DNA of 64,000 nucleotides from Acridotheres tristis (lineage: Eukaryota > Chordata > Aves > Passeriformes > Sturnidae), in the NCBI GenBank assembly GCA_037013685.1, contig CM072886.1:67718433-67782432 (forward strand). The letters are read 5' to 3'. Position numbers and translations under genes: made by a program. The notes beneath the pieces are model-generated. The model searched no databases and was not told the origin of the DNA. It was given only the letters and a program-made list of their open reading frames with translations. Shown one piece after another: positions 1 through 13,447 of the stretch; within the stretch, counting starts at the first letter, position 1; each line of letters opens with the position of its first letter.

Positions 1-549
1 AACAACTGCCTCCAGTGATTAATCCTTCCACACCTTTCAGGGCTGGCAAGACTTGGGGACAAATGGCGACTTCCCTTGATAAAGCCCACTAACTCCAAAG
101 TGGGTTGAAAGCATCTATCTCTTAAAAGAAAAACAGACCTTTCATAAAGGTTATCACTTGTCACCAGGAAAATTACATGTTGGCATTTTAAAGACTTTTT
201 CTTGAAAAGTAATAAAAGTAACTAGCAGAAAGTGATGTCATTTCTGACATTGTCTGTATGGAAGCCCCCAATAGGAAGTACTGTAAACCATTTCCCAATC
301 TGCTTTTACACAGGCCTAGGACTTAAAAAGAAAATTTAAGTGTTTAATGCTTAAACCAAATGTTTAATTTTCAACATCCCCATAGAGTCACACTGCAATG
401 TGGAGGTTGCAGTTAAAAGCCCAGATTCCTTCATCTTCCTGACATTGAATCTGCACTATAACAAAAACATTTTTAAATTAATGTAGAAATAGTTCTAACT
501 GGAGCATTAACATATTTATTTCAGTCATGTTCATCAGGATCATTTATAT

Positions 550-570
550 CTTACACATGTGATGTGTAAG
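550..570. repeat. Perfect short inverted repeat (9-bp stem, 3-nt loop)
   Basis: CTTACACAT at 550-558 is followed by GTG and then its exact reverse complement ATGTGTAAG at 562-570. The flanking bases do not pair. The stem is too short for a microRNA precursor, so this is reported as structure only. Confidence 0.8.
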
Positions 571-2479
571 TACTCACTCTGCCTCTACATATACAATTGG
601 ATCTTATATATTACATATAAAAACACTCCCTTGCAAAGTATGATTCATTGGTTTAGCAGTTGGTATTTTAGCTTTTCCAGTCTGTTCAAAAGCAGTTTAT
701 ACATTTAGAAGTATGGTGTATATAATCATTACCACTTTAAGTAGGGCCTCATCCCATCTATATGAGAAGACACATTACACGTGCTAAGCTGAGCACTGAA
801 ACCTCCTGAGACAATTCAAAGCTGTGGAAGAATTTTGAGTCATGCTTTGGCTAACTGTCTTCTGTGCCAATAGAAAATGGTTTACTACCTGATTTATAAT
901 TACCCACAGTAAAACAGGACAAAAGAGTGCAAAATGCTACCCTTTAGCATGTACAAGAGCTGATCTTACAGCAGGGTGTGCCTTGCCCCAGGAGCAGGAC
1001 TGTGCTTTCTCATGATTAGAGAGTAGATCCCATGGTCTGTCCTGCCACTGATCTGTGGCAAGCTGAATGGTCTCCCTGGGTTTTGGTTCCTCAAAAGGAG
1101 TGGCAAATCTTACCAACCTAAGCTGTATGCTGATTTTTCTTACCTAAACAATACAAGATAAACACAGAGATCTATTCACTGCCAATAATGGTCCTATATT
1201 CATTTAACATGAATGACAGGCATCCCCACCTGAGTATCAGCAAACCCAATATAAACACATCATAAGGAACATCCTTATGGAAACAGTTCACATGCATGTG
1301 CAGAGAAAATGGAAAAATGCATGCCCCCATCTAGAGTAAAGCTTGTGCCATATGTGATTACAAAGACTTGTAGGCTGGAACAAGGCTGGATGTATTCAAC
1401 ATTTGGGTCCCACATTGGCTCTTATGGATCTTCTTAATGTTGTCAGTCACAGACAGCCCACCCACACGTGCTCCTTGAGACAAAGGAGAGCATACTCCTC
1501 TTTTGGGTGACAGATGTAACTGAGAACCTGCTTCCCTGTTTTGTTTGCAATCCGAGGAAATTTAATGGGACCTTTGCTGAAAACAGCTAGGTCAGATAAT
1601 GACTAACCTTGCGGGCTTTGAGGTCTGTGTTGCCTCAGTGTAAGCAATACAGTATAAGCAAACTTGGGAAGAGAGATAATGTTGATCTTCTGTACCAAGT
1701 GGTTCCTCTGACCACAAAAAATGCCATGTGTTGGCTCAGATTTATTCAATTCAACTTGATGGTAGGACGGAGGATGGAGGGAGCATGCTTGATGATTCTC
1801 AGAAATAACACGTCCCATTTAGCACCATCAGAAGACTGAACATGTTGAATATGAATTAAATACTCTGACATTTTACCTGGAAAAATAAAAGACTTTTTGC
1901 TAAATGTGTGCAAATTATGGTTTTTTTTCTTTCCTAAATCTCACAACATATAGTGATTTTCACAAGAAAAAAAGGAAGTATGTCCGTGACATACAAATCA
2001 CAGCATCATCCCTTTTCAAGTCCCTGCCTCAAAGCAGAAAGTTACCAATGTCAATTGGCAACAAGTCATTTAAATTTCATTTTCTGTAATGATGATTGGA
2101 AATTATTTTGACTGAAATTTCCCAAATTCTTCAGCTGGGGACAGACATTTAACAAAATTCCCACCAGGGTGGAGCAAAATGTAAAAACTTTTTCACAAAA
2201 GAAATTTAAGTTATATGATAGGAAGTTTTAAGCATAGTACAGATAAGGGAAAGAGGGCAATACCTATTTGTTGACAACCCTATTTGGCCAGCAAACCCAG
2301 ACATACCCTGTATGAAAAGCCCCTCTTAGGGTCTGAAATAGCATCAGCATACCAGACTTGTCTTTGATTAAAATCCCTCAGGATGTCTTTGGTATCCACA
2401 TTCTCCTAATGAGTATATATTTTGGGGTCTGCCTGGCAGTAATCCTGAATATTTAAATTGCCACACACCAACTGGGATA

Positions 2480-3010
2480 GTGCAAGGCAGGAACTGTGTA
2501 ATTGAGCATGATGCTCTCTCACGTCAGGAGGGCAGCCCAATCCGTTATTCTGTCTCGCACGTTTCCTCAGCGCTGTCCTGGGTCACTCAGCACTCGCTCA
2601 AAGTAACGCCTGGCCAGCAATCAGCCACACACGTTTGCACTTGGAAACCACCACGCTTTGTCCTGGACTTGACTTCCCCCCTCCTGAGCCTTGTCCATGG
2701 ACCGCGCTCCTTCCTCCAAGGAAGACATCTCCATCCAGGTTATATTGGAGAAAGGCTCTTCATCAAGTGAGCTGATAACAGGGGTGATCAAAGTCTGGCA
2801 GTTGTACCTTATCTATTGGGGATCATAATTCAGGAATGGAGCTGCCCTTCAGTTTGCTCCTGCCCACCATTAAATTACATTCAATCACTGCAGGGAGAAT
2901 GCAGCCCATGCGCTCGCAGCCAGATGTTATCATTACAGGCCTTTTCTTATAAACTGATGCTGAAACCCGAGTGGTTGATGAGACTAGCTAAGCAGTTGTA
3001 CCTTTGACCC
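2480..3010. promoter_or_regulatory. Candidate intronic enhancer or CpG-rich regulatory segment
   Basis: Eleven CpG dinucleotides fall between 2521 and 2705, well above the surrounding AT-rich intron. Directly next to this lies a motif cluster: TGATAA at 2773-2778, ATCAAAG (TCF/LEF type) at 2787-2793, TTATCT at 2809-2814, GGAATG (TEAD type) at 2833-2838, a TAAATTA homeodomain-type core at 2871-2877 and TTATCA at 2928-2933. That gives three GATA-type sites within about 160 bp. Short motifs like these occur by chance, and conservation could not be tested here. Confidence 0.35.
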
Positions 3011-4927
3011 GATTGCATTAAACTTGCCCTATCAATTTAAGCTTAGTATAAACACCATTTCCCAGAGTCCCTCATGACTTCAGTAGTGAGAAGAAGCTGA
3101 CTAAGCCTAAACATTTTTTAACAGCAATCTTGTCTTACAACACCAAGGGGATTTGCCATGTATCTGGGGCTTTATAAAACCATATGAACATGCTGAAAGA
3201 ATTAAAGTCCTTTAAAAAAGCAAAATTGATGGTGACAGTCCTTTTAGAAAATCAGTTTGTAGAATGTCAGCACAAGAGGAGTTGGAAACAGGACTAAAAT
3301 AGTTTTTAAAAATACAATAGATTTGTGTTTGTTTCACACCGTTGTTCCTGAAATACTGAAAGGTAAAGTTAAAAAACAAAATAAATGAAAAGAAAAATCT
3401 CAAACTGAATTCACCCCGTATTAAAAAGAATTTCTCCCCAGCACTCTACAAACCAAAGTCCTTCCAGATATATCACCTATCTGAGATCTCCCACAAAATA
3501 TGAGCATCTTTACCCTGGCATATCATCTTTATTTTTAATAAAGTTTGGTCTATTTCACATGGAGAATAATTCAGAAAATCCCATCAAAAGTTTCTATGCA
3601 CCAGCACATGAGCTACAGCATATGGTACAGCACATGGCCAACAAAGCTTGGCTAGGCTGAATAAAAGGGGACAACTGTAAGGATTAGAATGAAAATAGCT
3701 TCATGCTTGACTCAGCCGTACTGCCTTCCATGGAGTGCTAAACCAGTGTTTTGGTAATGGAAATGCTGGTAAAACAAAAGGAGATCAACCAGCAGAACAT
3801 GGATCTTAACCTCACTAGGCTGCAAGTGCTCTGGCCCTGAAGCAGAAAAACTTACTTGAAGTCGAACAGATTCCCGCTAATTTTAGCAGAAGTGTAGAAA
3901 AAGTCAGAGCTCTGCAAGACTAAACCTCTGATCCAGAATTGTAAAAAATTAAAGAAATATCCAGGAGTGACATGACTCATTTTAAAAAGATGTTTTGTGC
4001 TGTCTATTGATTATACTAGTGTAACAAACCAGGCACTGCAACTGCTGCTGGAAGTGCAAAGAAGAGGAAGAAGAAAAAGCAGCAGCAGCACATTAAGCAA
4101 AATATGATAGTTCCATGCTTGCGGAGAACATGCTTCAGAGCACTGAAACATAAAGCACAAAAAGGCAACAAAAATATTACTAACTTGTTTTACTGTTTTG
4201 AAATCTAATAAAAAAAGAATATGTAAAAAAATTCAGACACCAAACAATCCCCCCAAAACTAACATAAAAACCCAATCTAACCAACAACTACTATTACTTA
4301 AATAATTATGGAGAAGCTTATTTAAGAACTAATTTACCTGAGTCTGTACCTTGGTTGTTCTTAGAAGCAGCAGCATCTGACTTTTGTTAAACAAATGCCA
4401 CAGCAGGAAGGAAATGCAGGTAAAGAAAAAAAAATAACCCAGTGCACAATTTTACATAATACAGATGCAGAAAGCAATCTAGAACATAATGTAGAGCTCT
4501 TTTGTGTTCAAATTAAAGCAGGGTCCTTTTTTGCAAATAAGTATACATTTAAATGACAGAAGTTAAACTCAATATTAAAAGAAGACTTGCACAAATTGCT
4601 TGCCTTGCAGAAAGAATCTCTGTTTCTCTCCTTTTGGGATCAGATGAGATAGAGCAAACTCAGTGACCCTGACTATGAATTCTGAGAGGAAAAAAAAGAA
4701 AAAAAAGATGTCAGCTATTTGCTGTAAACTTTCGAAACTAATGTTGAATTACTCAGCCATGCCCTGTCATTACAAAGGTACTTCTGTCTCATAGCTTACA
4801 GCACAATGTGGAAGCATCTGAGTAGCTTTTACCCTATTTGCTTGTAAGAGTGATCTAGCTGTGGCATGACAGGGAACAATACAGGCTAATTTGGCTAATC
4901 ATGGAGTCAGTGGATGCTGGATAAAAA

Positions 4928-5954
4928 TCTGACTAGATGGCTAAGCTCAGTGTGTGGAGTTCAATCCATTTGGCAGCTGGCCACAAGTGGTATTCCCCAG
5001 GGGTCAGTGTTTTGGGCTGGTCCTGTTTAACATCTTTATTGATGATCTGGATGAGGGGATCGAGTGCACCCTCAGCCAGTTTGCAGGTGACACCAACTTG
5101 GGTGGGGGTGTTTATCTACTGTAGGGTAGGAAGACTGCAGAGGGATACAGATAGGCTGAATTGATGGGCCAAGGCCAATTGTATGAGGTTCAATAAGTGC
5201 TGAGTCCTGCCCTTGGATTACAACAACCCAGTGCAGCACGACAGGCTGAGAGAAGAGTGTTTGGAAAGCTGATCAGGGGAAAATGACCTGTGAGTGCTGT
5301 TTGACAGCCACTGAACGTGAGCCAGTGTGTGCTCAGGTGACCTTCTTGCCCAGCTACAATCCTGGCCTGTATGAGCAGCAGTGTGGCCAGCAGGAGCAGG
5401 GCAGCGATTGTCCCCTGTACTCGGCACTGCTGAGGCTGCACCTCGAATCCTGTGCTCAGTTCTGGGCCCCTCACTACAAGGACATGGAGGGGCTGAAGCC
5501 TGTCCAGAGAAGGGCAACAGAGCTGGTGAAGGGTCTGGAGCACAAGTCTGATGAGGAGCAGCTGAGAGAGCTGGGGGCGTTTAGGCTGGAAGAAAGGAGG
5601 CTCAGGGAAGACCTTACTGTTCTCCACAATCACCTGAACAGAGGGTGCAGCAAAGCAGAGCTTGATCCCTTCTCCTTGGCAACGTGTGACAGGGTGAGAG
5701 AAAATGGCCTCAGGTTGCACCAAGGGGAGGTTTAGATCAGACACCAGGAAAAATGTCTTCACTCAAGGGGTCATCAGGCATTGGAACAAGCTACCCAGGG
5801 AAGTAGTGGAGTCACTAACCCTGAAAGTGTTCAAAAATCAGTAGACAGGGCACTTCGGCATATAGTTTAGTGGTCACCATGGCAGTGATAGTTTAATGCC
5901 TGGACTCAGTGATCTTAAAGGTAATTTCCAACCTAAACTATCATTCTATGATTT
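4928..5954 (+). mobile_element. CR1 LINE, 5'-truncated, degraded reverse transcriptase end plus 3' tail
   Basis: This copy runs antisense to GMDS and matches the 3' part of an avian CR1 element. It starts in the reverse transcriptase region, where GIPQGSV can be read, then a frameshift moves the frame to [15 protein letters not shown]. The catalytic motif, normally FADD, reads FAGD here (near 5079-5090), so the first active-site aspartate is lost. Stops follow. Downstream are the typical C-terminal sequence (VQRRATELVKGLE, then EEQLRELGAFRLEERRLRED) and the 3' end GATCTTAAAGGT with a degenerate ATTCTATGAT terminus at about 5944-5953. There is no poly(A) tail, as expected for CR1. The element is inactive, and the 190- and 150-codon ORFs inside it are remnants. 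The 5' edge is uncertain by about 20 nt. Confidence 0.93.
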
Positions 5955-8900
5955 AGCCTTCTAGTAACACCTAAGCTGGAGAAGATGAGGTACAGCGGGG
6001 GAATAACAAAATGTATAAAGGGGTGACAACAGGTCAGAAAAGGGAAAATCTTTGGCTGGCATGAAGTTGTTGGTTGGGTTTGTCACTATCAGCCTTATAA
6101 ATCATTACAAATACTTTCTATTAAGTCAGAAATATTACAAACAAGCTGAAGAAGGTTAGTGATGACTTAAATTTGAGGAACAGTACAGGGGAGGCTCAGG
6201 TTAGAAAGAAAAAACTGGCTCAGCTTGAAGTCTGCCACTAGTGAAGAGTTGAGAGTCAAGAGGAAAAAGCTTGAGATAACTTACTTAGAGACTGAAAATA
6301 AGAAGCTCACTGTATTTTGAAACAACTGGTGTAAACGAAAACCTGGAGGCATGAGTTCATAACAGGTGACTGTGAATCAGGAGTGTTATGCAACCATGAA
6401 GGCAAACATAATCTTAGTATGTGTAGGATGAGCTATTTCCAGCAAAGGTAGTGTAGTATTACAGCTAGAATATGAGACACTAATTGATGTGTCTTTTATT
6501 TCAAATCCTGTTTAGTACTCAAAAACTGCTCTTGGTAGTGTTAAGAGAAAACAAACTGGATTTGAGGCAGATAAAGAGAAAAGCTGTAAGGATGGTCAAG
6601 GAAACATAACAACACAAGGAAAAAAATGGTTTCTTTAGTCAACCATACTAAAACTTGAGAGGTGAAAAAACTATGTGCTACACCATCACTTGGGGGAAGA
6701 TGCTACAGCACCATCAAAGGAAAGAACTATTTAAGTGAAGGACAGCAGCATAAGAGTAGAGGGATATAAGCGTGCTAAAAATGCCAGTACAATGGGATGT
6801 CAGAAGGAAATTCCAACCTATAACATCAGGCAGGTTCTGGACTGCTGTACCATGGGATTAGCTGGGGCCAAACATCCTCATGACTTTTAATGCGCAGTTA
6901 ATGAAAAGGGTTTTGCAATGTGATACCTGCTACAAAGTGCAAGTATCTCCCAACTTGCTGTTAACAGCACGGCTATAACATGAGCATCAGCATCTGGTAA
7001 TGCTCTTACCCTTCTTAACGATTTAATATCTTGAATTATATCATACTTTTCAACCCAAAGGATCCCAAAGCACTTAAAAATTGCAATTGATGTGCAGTCT
7101 GTGAAGAGAAGGCTTAATTCACTGCAGAAACAGAGCTGCAGCACAGGTGAGCGACAGCAGCTGTTTAAAGCGTGGTTATACTCAAACTATAAAAAAGTGT
7201 TTACATTTTATAATAGGAAGACCAAAGTGGTCTTTTGGGGAAGAAAGTATTTTCACTGGAAAAATGTAAGTACTCTGTATTTCCTATTTGCTTCTCCAGG
7301 CAGGAGCTCTGCTGTTGATGTCATGAAGGGACCAAGGTGCAGCAATCCTAGTAGAATGAAGGCAAAAACATTTCCCCGTTCATGCTTCTACTACCCATGG
7401 AAATAAATTTGCTATATGTAATGCTGCAAAGTCATCATTACATTCTTATTTTAAAGGGTTTCCTGCCTTCCTCAGGGGATATTATCTTCGGAGATTCATT
7501 AGGGCTTGTTCAAACTAATCCCTCTAAATCAAGGTGGATACTGAAATATGTTTGTGCAGGATCTATCAATGGGTGGGACAAGTTCAGGCTACCTTCCCTG
7601 CAATGCATGAAAACCCAGAAAATCAGAATGGACCTTTACATACTACATACAAAGGCTACATACAAAGCTGACCAGCTGTCAAACCCAAACTTTCAAAAAT
7701 CATGATACTGGTTCATGAGTACATGTTCCTTCTACCTTGACTTTGGGATTGTTTTGATTTGTCTGTTTTAATAGAAATTGAGAAATCTCCCCCGCCCCTC
7801 CACAGCAAGCATGCCATATAATCACACTATGTAAAATACAGCCATGACTTTTAAGGACTACCCTATGGCTACCTTTCACCAAAACTGACTGGAAGAAATG
7901 TATGAGCTTATAAGAGCACCAGTGTAGGAGTTAAAACTTCACCTCATCAGGTTCTGTTTGACTTTTGAAAACAATCAGGAGAGTACACTGGTCATCCCAT
8001 TATCACATATAAGTGAAAACAGATGTATTAAAGTCAGTTTTCTGTGAAAAGAAATCCCAGTGCAATTGTGATTTTTTACAGCTATATAGCAGGAGTAAAA
8101 TATAGAAACTGAAGAGAGACGAATATTGTTACTAGTAACACCTGACCAACAGGTAAATTACTAGTTATCATGGGCTCAAGGTCTGTTGACTTAGAAGCTG
8201 CAAAATGAGTTCTTCTTGAAGGATTTTCAGTAAAAAGTTAGCATACTTAAATGTTCAGAGCAATCTGAAATCCAGGTAAGGAGAAATCAATGTTGTGTCA
8301 AGCTTGGAAATAACTTTTAAAAAACAAGCCAAATTAGGAAATTCCCCTTTAATTGCAAGGAATGAAAGTTTCTCTACAGAAGAGCTGAATTAGTCATAGA
8401 GGTGTCTCTGCCATGGCTTTTTTCTTTTTTTTCCTCCCTTTCTTCTACATTCCATAGTTACAAACAGAGAAGTCATCCACAGGTCACACCACTGCCTCGG
8501 GTGCTACTTAAACATTTTCTAAAAATGTATCTTCACACCAGCAACACATACAACCCATGTAGGTCAGATTTGCATGAGCAGTTACTATCTGAGCCCCCAG
8601 CTGCCACTTCAAGCTCTCATCCACTTCCTCCTCCTGTCTCCTGCATTCCCAAGGCTAGCTGGGCTCAGCTGCCTGGCTGTCATGGAACTGTTGTGGGGCT
8701 TGGGGAAAATTTAGACAAGCTCACTCCTTCCCAGGTGGTTCTCACCCCAGTGAACACATGCTCCTGACATGACTTAGGTCACTGGCTCACCTGAACTACT
8801 CAACAAGGGCTTCCTTCCAAGCAGGAATAGATGATAGTAGACCAATAAGGATGGTCCCAACCACTGTGTCACCAAGCAGATTACCAAGAAAACGTCTCAT

Positions 8901-11900
8901 AGGAAAAATGCTTGCTTGTTTTGGGCTGATGGTGGGGTCTGCTATCTCCCATTACTGAGCTGCCAGGGCCTTATTGAGCCTTTAATGAAGGCTTTCCAGG
9001 GGTGTTCCAGCAGTCCTGGACCATGTGTGTCCACCTGCACCTCCTTTTTACCTTCATCTCAGGATAGAGCTGAAAAGTACCCTGTGACTTAGCATGTTGG
9101 AGAGGTTCTTCTTTCCCCCAGACCCTTTTTGTATGAGCCTGGGTGGAATGGAGGAAGAGTGGGACCTGGATGCTCCACCCCTGGCCCCTCAGTGTCTCTC
9201 CTGGGTGTTATTTCCCCATCATGTCTCAGCTACTTTCAAAAGAAAACTGTGGACAGTTTAGAAAGCTCTAATCCTACTATTTTATAGCTGGCACTCAAAA
9301 CAAGTAGGTTGTTTCACCTTTGCCATGTACATGCGTTCTGCCAGTCTGGTGAACTTTCACCCCAGCCTGGTCAACTCATGTGCCTTTGAAAACAAAAAAA
9401 AGGGGCAATTTGCATGTGCCCAGCACAGATCTGCTAAGGATGGATAGCTTAAATTTCTGGGCATTCCAACATCCACGAAACATCTCACTTACTCTGCTAG
9501 ACAAAGCAAGCAGGTAATCCCTGAAAAACTAAGATCTTGTAATACTTGCACTACCAAGCTTCAAGAGGTTTGACTTTGTATGGTTCCTTTAACTCATGTG
9601 TGGTTTCTATTTTTAAAATGTTTTTCTAGTGGATTTTCTAGAGTATTTTTGGTTTTCTGTGTACACAGGCAGACAGACAGGGAGTTTCTGTTTTGTAAAG
9701 CAGAAGATTCCTGCATGCTCTGCTTTTATTAAAAACAATCTATATTCAAGAACGAACTGGCAGACAATTCTGTTTGTTGGTTCATAACATTGCAAAGGGA
9801 AGATAGGAAATCAGTGATTTTGCCTAAGGGAGCAACTTAAGTATAAAAAGAAGAGAGGGGAAAACCAGACTAAAAACCTTTACAAAACCTTCATTTTGAG
9901 CTAAAAACAGAAAAGTGATCCCAAGCTGTCAATTACTGAAGCATGTGAATACTATTTAGAACATATTTTAAAAATTAAAACTGAAATACCTCAGACCTAA
10001 TTTTAAACAGGTTTTGCATGGTGTAACACCATTGATGTCAGCAGAATAATTTCCAAGTTATAAATTTGTTAACATAAGGTTAGTACAAGGTTGCAGCGCA
10101 GTGGATGAGAATTGCTTTGAAAGCACTGTACGAGATGGAGGGCTGTATGCTGATGTTGAATAACCTGCTAGGAGATCGTTTGCTTTCTGCCTACACAGCC
10201 AAGCTACACATTAATTAATGCTACCACAGAGACTGTCATCTCCTAAGGCATAGAGCAAAACAATAATATTCTAACATTAATAATAATTAATATTCTCTCT
10301 TATGAATATTGCTCAAATAAAAGGATGTTGTATTTTAATACACATTTACCAAGACCATGTAAAACACAAAGCACCTGATTTATTTGCTGTTCTTCTGCCA
10401 AACACAGGTAATGATTGGTAAATAACCGAGCTGATGAATAAAGATAGGGGGTTACATCTTTAGAAAGCAATAGCAGCCTCCTCAGAAATTTAATTTGGCT
10501 GTGGTTCAAAAAGCCAATGTAAACAGCCTAGACAACCATATTAAACACAACTTATTCACACTTTTGGCCCACAAGAGTCGATGAAACAGTGCTCAACAGG
10601 CAGTCTGCTTCTGTCTCCTCAGATACACAGGCACACATGCAGTGCCAGTTGTTAAACACACAGCACGAGCCTCGGATGAGGCAGTGCCAGAGAGAATTTC
10701 TGAACCATAGTCAGCAACCAGGCAGGTATTTTACAGGCTCCCTAACTCCTTCAGGACTTTGGTAGCTGCAGAAACACTTCCAGCTCTTGCAGATTCCTGC
10801 ATTGAACCAGTGAAACAGCATCCAAAATACAAACCTCAGCACCAGTACTGAACACTGGAAAAACTCCTGAGTCGAGCTGGACTATAACTCAGCTCCAGAG
10901 CTGTGGGGTGATGGCTGAGCATGGGACAAATACTAGGTCACAGAAACCAAATTAAGAATGGAAATTGGAACAGAGGCTCTAAGATGAGTTGTTACCTATG
11001 TAAACTAGGGCTGCATTTATTACTCGGGAATGAGGAAGAAGATGGAAAGACTGTGTTTCCATCAGTTCAACAACAAGCAGAATAGGGAACGACATATTGA
11101 AATTGTAGGGTAAAACAGGCAAAGGAGCATGGCTGGAGTGCTCACAGAAATAATACAGGAATTAAGAATACAAGGCAAAGGAATTACTAGATTATGCAAA
11201 GTGAGAGGGGAAAACAGAAAAACAAATGCTTGATGCTGACACCATGGGAACAAACAGGAAATGCTGGAACAGTTGAGAGGCAAGATAAATTGAAGAAAAG
11301 CCAGATTCTAATGACATTTTATAGAATAGTTTTTGAATGGTGACGATATTTTAAATAAAAGATAGTTCTAGTTACAACTATACATCCAGTGTAATAGATT
11401 GAGAAAGGCAGGGGATTTTTAACAAAGAACATCATCTTAAGAAACAAAAGTATGCCAATTATGTTACAGAGTTCAGGAGACTGGAATATGATAAAATGAA
11501 AAGACATTGCCTGAAAAAAAAAATCATTCAGAGAAATAGAGAGGATTCAAAAACAGGGAAAAGAACTAATAGATACATTAATAACTAAGAAAAAAAACCC
11601 CAACCTGATTTCACAGATTTGAAAAGGCAATAGTGTTGTTGGATCAAGAGTACTACAACGCCCAGTGTAATATATTAGAATCTCAGGAATGAAAAATAAA
11701 GGGAGATGCAAGTAGTAGAGGAAAAATATCATGGAGAATTGCATGCAATACAAAGGTTTAGAGAGGAATAAAGTTCCAAATCTGATAGATGTTAGAAAGC
11801 AGTGGCAAGATTTAATTTCCACCCACTGCTACCACAAACAGTAATTGAAGTAAACAAACAAACAACCCCTTGTTCAATTATTCCGGCCAGTTAATTTAGA

Positions 11901-13421
11901 CTTGTTTGTTTGTGGCAGGAGACCGAGATCTTTTGTTGATATAACTGAAACCATGCCAGTTAAAAGTTAAATCCTGCCTGCTAGACATAACTTGGGGTTT
12001 GGAGAATCATGTTACATGTCTCAGAGAAAACAACCAGCCCAAACAGCCCTCAGAGATGCCAGGTCTGGTGAGGGAAACTCATATTCTCTGCTGCACTTTC
12101 TGTCTGAATTCATGCTGCAGTCCTTGTTTCAAGAACACCACAATCCAAATCTTTCTGAAGCCTCGAGATCTCATGTCCTTTGCAGTATAGAGACTGTAGC
12201 TTCCCCTAGCACTTTTATGTGTAAATAACATTTATTTTTTCATTTCCTGCATTGTATTTCAGTGTGGCCCTAAGTTACCATCCTGACTTATTTTCTCTCT
12301 TCCTCATCTCTTTAAATAACTGTACACTGCATGTGATACACACTGGCTAAAAATAAACCCAGCATCAGAATTATATCCAATACTGTCTTTGATTGAAGCA
12401 CTATGCCCTGCCTCATCAAAGACATCAAGTACCTACTTTGTAATTTCCCATTTCTAGTTACAGCCTTCTGATGCATATCTGCTTTTTTTCACCTTGTTAT
12501 GATTTGGAGAATACACTTCAGTTTTCTTGCAAGTTGCTAAAAATAGCAAAGAGTCTGTCTAGAAGAAACACCCCATTCTGGCAAAACCTCCCTGAAGACA
12601 AAAGAACAACTCCCATATTTTCAGGATGGACTTGTTAGTGGGCGTGGTTCCCCATTTCCCCATTCCATCTTTATGCCAGTGTAATTAAGTCAATGGGGCT
12701 TGCATCAAGATAAAACTGAAGAGCATAATGCAAAGATGAGTCAGAACCCACATGCTACAAAATGTAAGAGGACCGTTTCACAGCAGGATTATGAGAAGTT
12801 GGAACTCGCTTATCAGAAAACATGCTTCAAATGCGCTTCAAAGTGATTCCTGATCATTTTGGAATTGATATTACAAAATCAGCATAGGTTTGTTCTATTG
12901 TTAGTCAAATCAAAACTGGGGAGGAAACATGCCAATGCAAACCTCGTGAAAGATACTTCATATTTACTCTTGAACAATGATCTGGTCTTCAGGAAGAGAA
13001 AAAAACTTACAAGATTGACAATGGACTACATTGTACTTTGATGTTGCAGCATGGACAAATCACAGGTGCATTACGTAAATACCTGTCAAACTGACAATTA
13101 ATATCAATTAGGCTTTAATCTGACATATTACATTGGGCGCAGCAAATGCAAAATCTGTTCAAAGTAGATTGTAGATATGTACCCTTCAACTAGACGTGAG
13201 GGAGGAGGAAATTCTACTCTCTGGGAAAGCACAGAATTTAACTCCTGAACTGCTAGAGATCTGTGTGGATGATATTCATCCTTGTGAAGGTGGCCAGTCC
13301 GAAACTTTTTTGAGCCCTTGCAATTTCAAAAGTGTAAGGGGCATTTAAATAGCCAAATGAGAAGAAGCTGTTGCTACTCTCTCCATATACACACAGTCTC
13401 GAGTGTGCAGTGTTTAGCAGC

Positions 13422-13447
13422 TTTTTTTTTTTTTTTTTTTTTTTTTT
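13422..13447. repeat. Poly(T) run, 26 bases
   Basis: An uninterrupted T run. On the minus strand it is an A run, but no AATAAA-type signal precedes it and no spliced coding sequence adjoins, so a processed retrocopy is not supported. Confidence 0.95.

Larger units (their letters stand above)
1..4927 (-). other. GMDS last-intron segment, AT-rich unique sequence
   Basis: The segment lies on the 3' side of the penultimate GMDS exon. Since the final coding exon was not found, it is inferred to be last intron; sequence beyond the gene's 3' end cannot be excluded. No transposon or RNA gene is recognised. It contains a small perfect hairpin at 550-570, a CpG-rich and motif-dense segment at 2480-3010, and a purine-rich stretch with a short CAG run around 4058-4092. 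Confidence 0.6.

Noticed and set aside
5190..5762. 190-codon minus-strand and 150-codon plus-strand ORFs
   Set aside because: Both lie inside the CR1 copy. The plus frame is a degraded CR1 C-terminal fragment and the minus frame is its shadow.
13422..13447. Poly(T) run as the tail of a minus-strand processed pseudogene
   Set aside because: No AATAAA before the A run, no recognisable mRNA body, and retrocopies are rare in CR1-dominated genomes.
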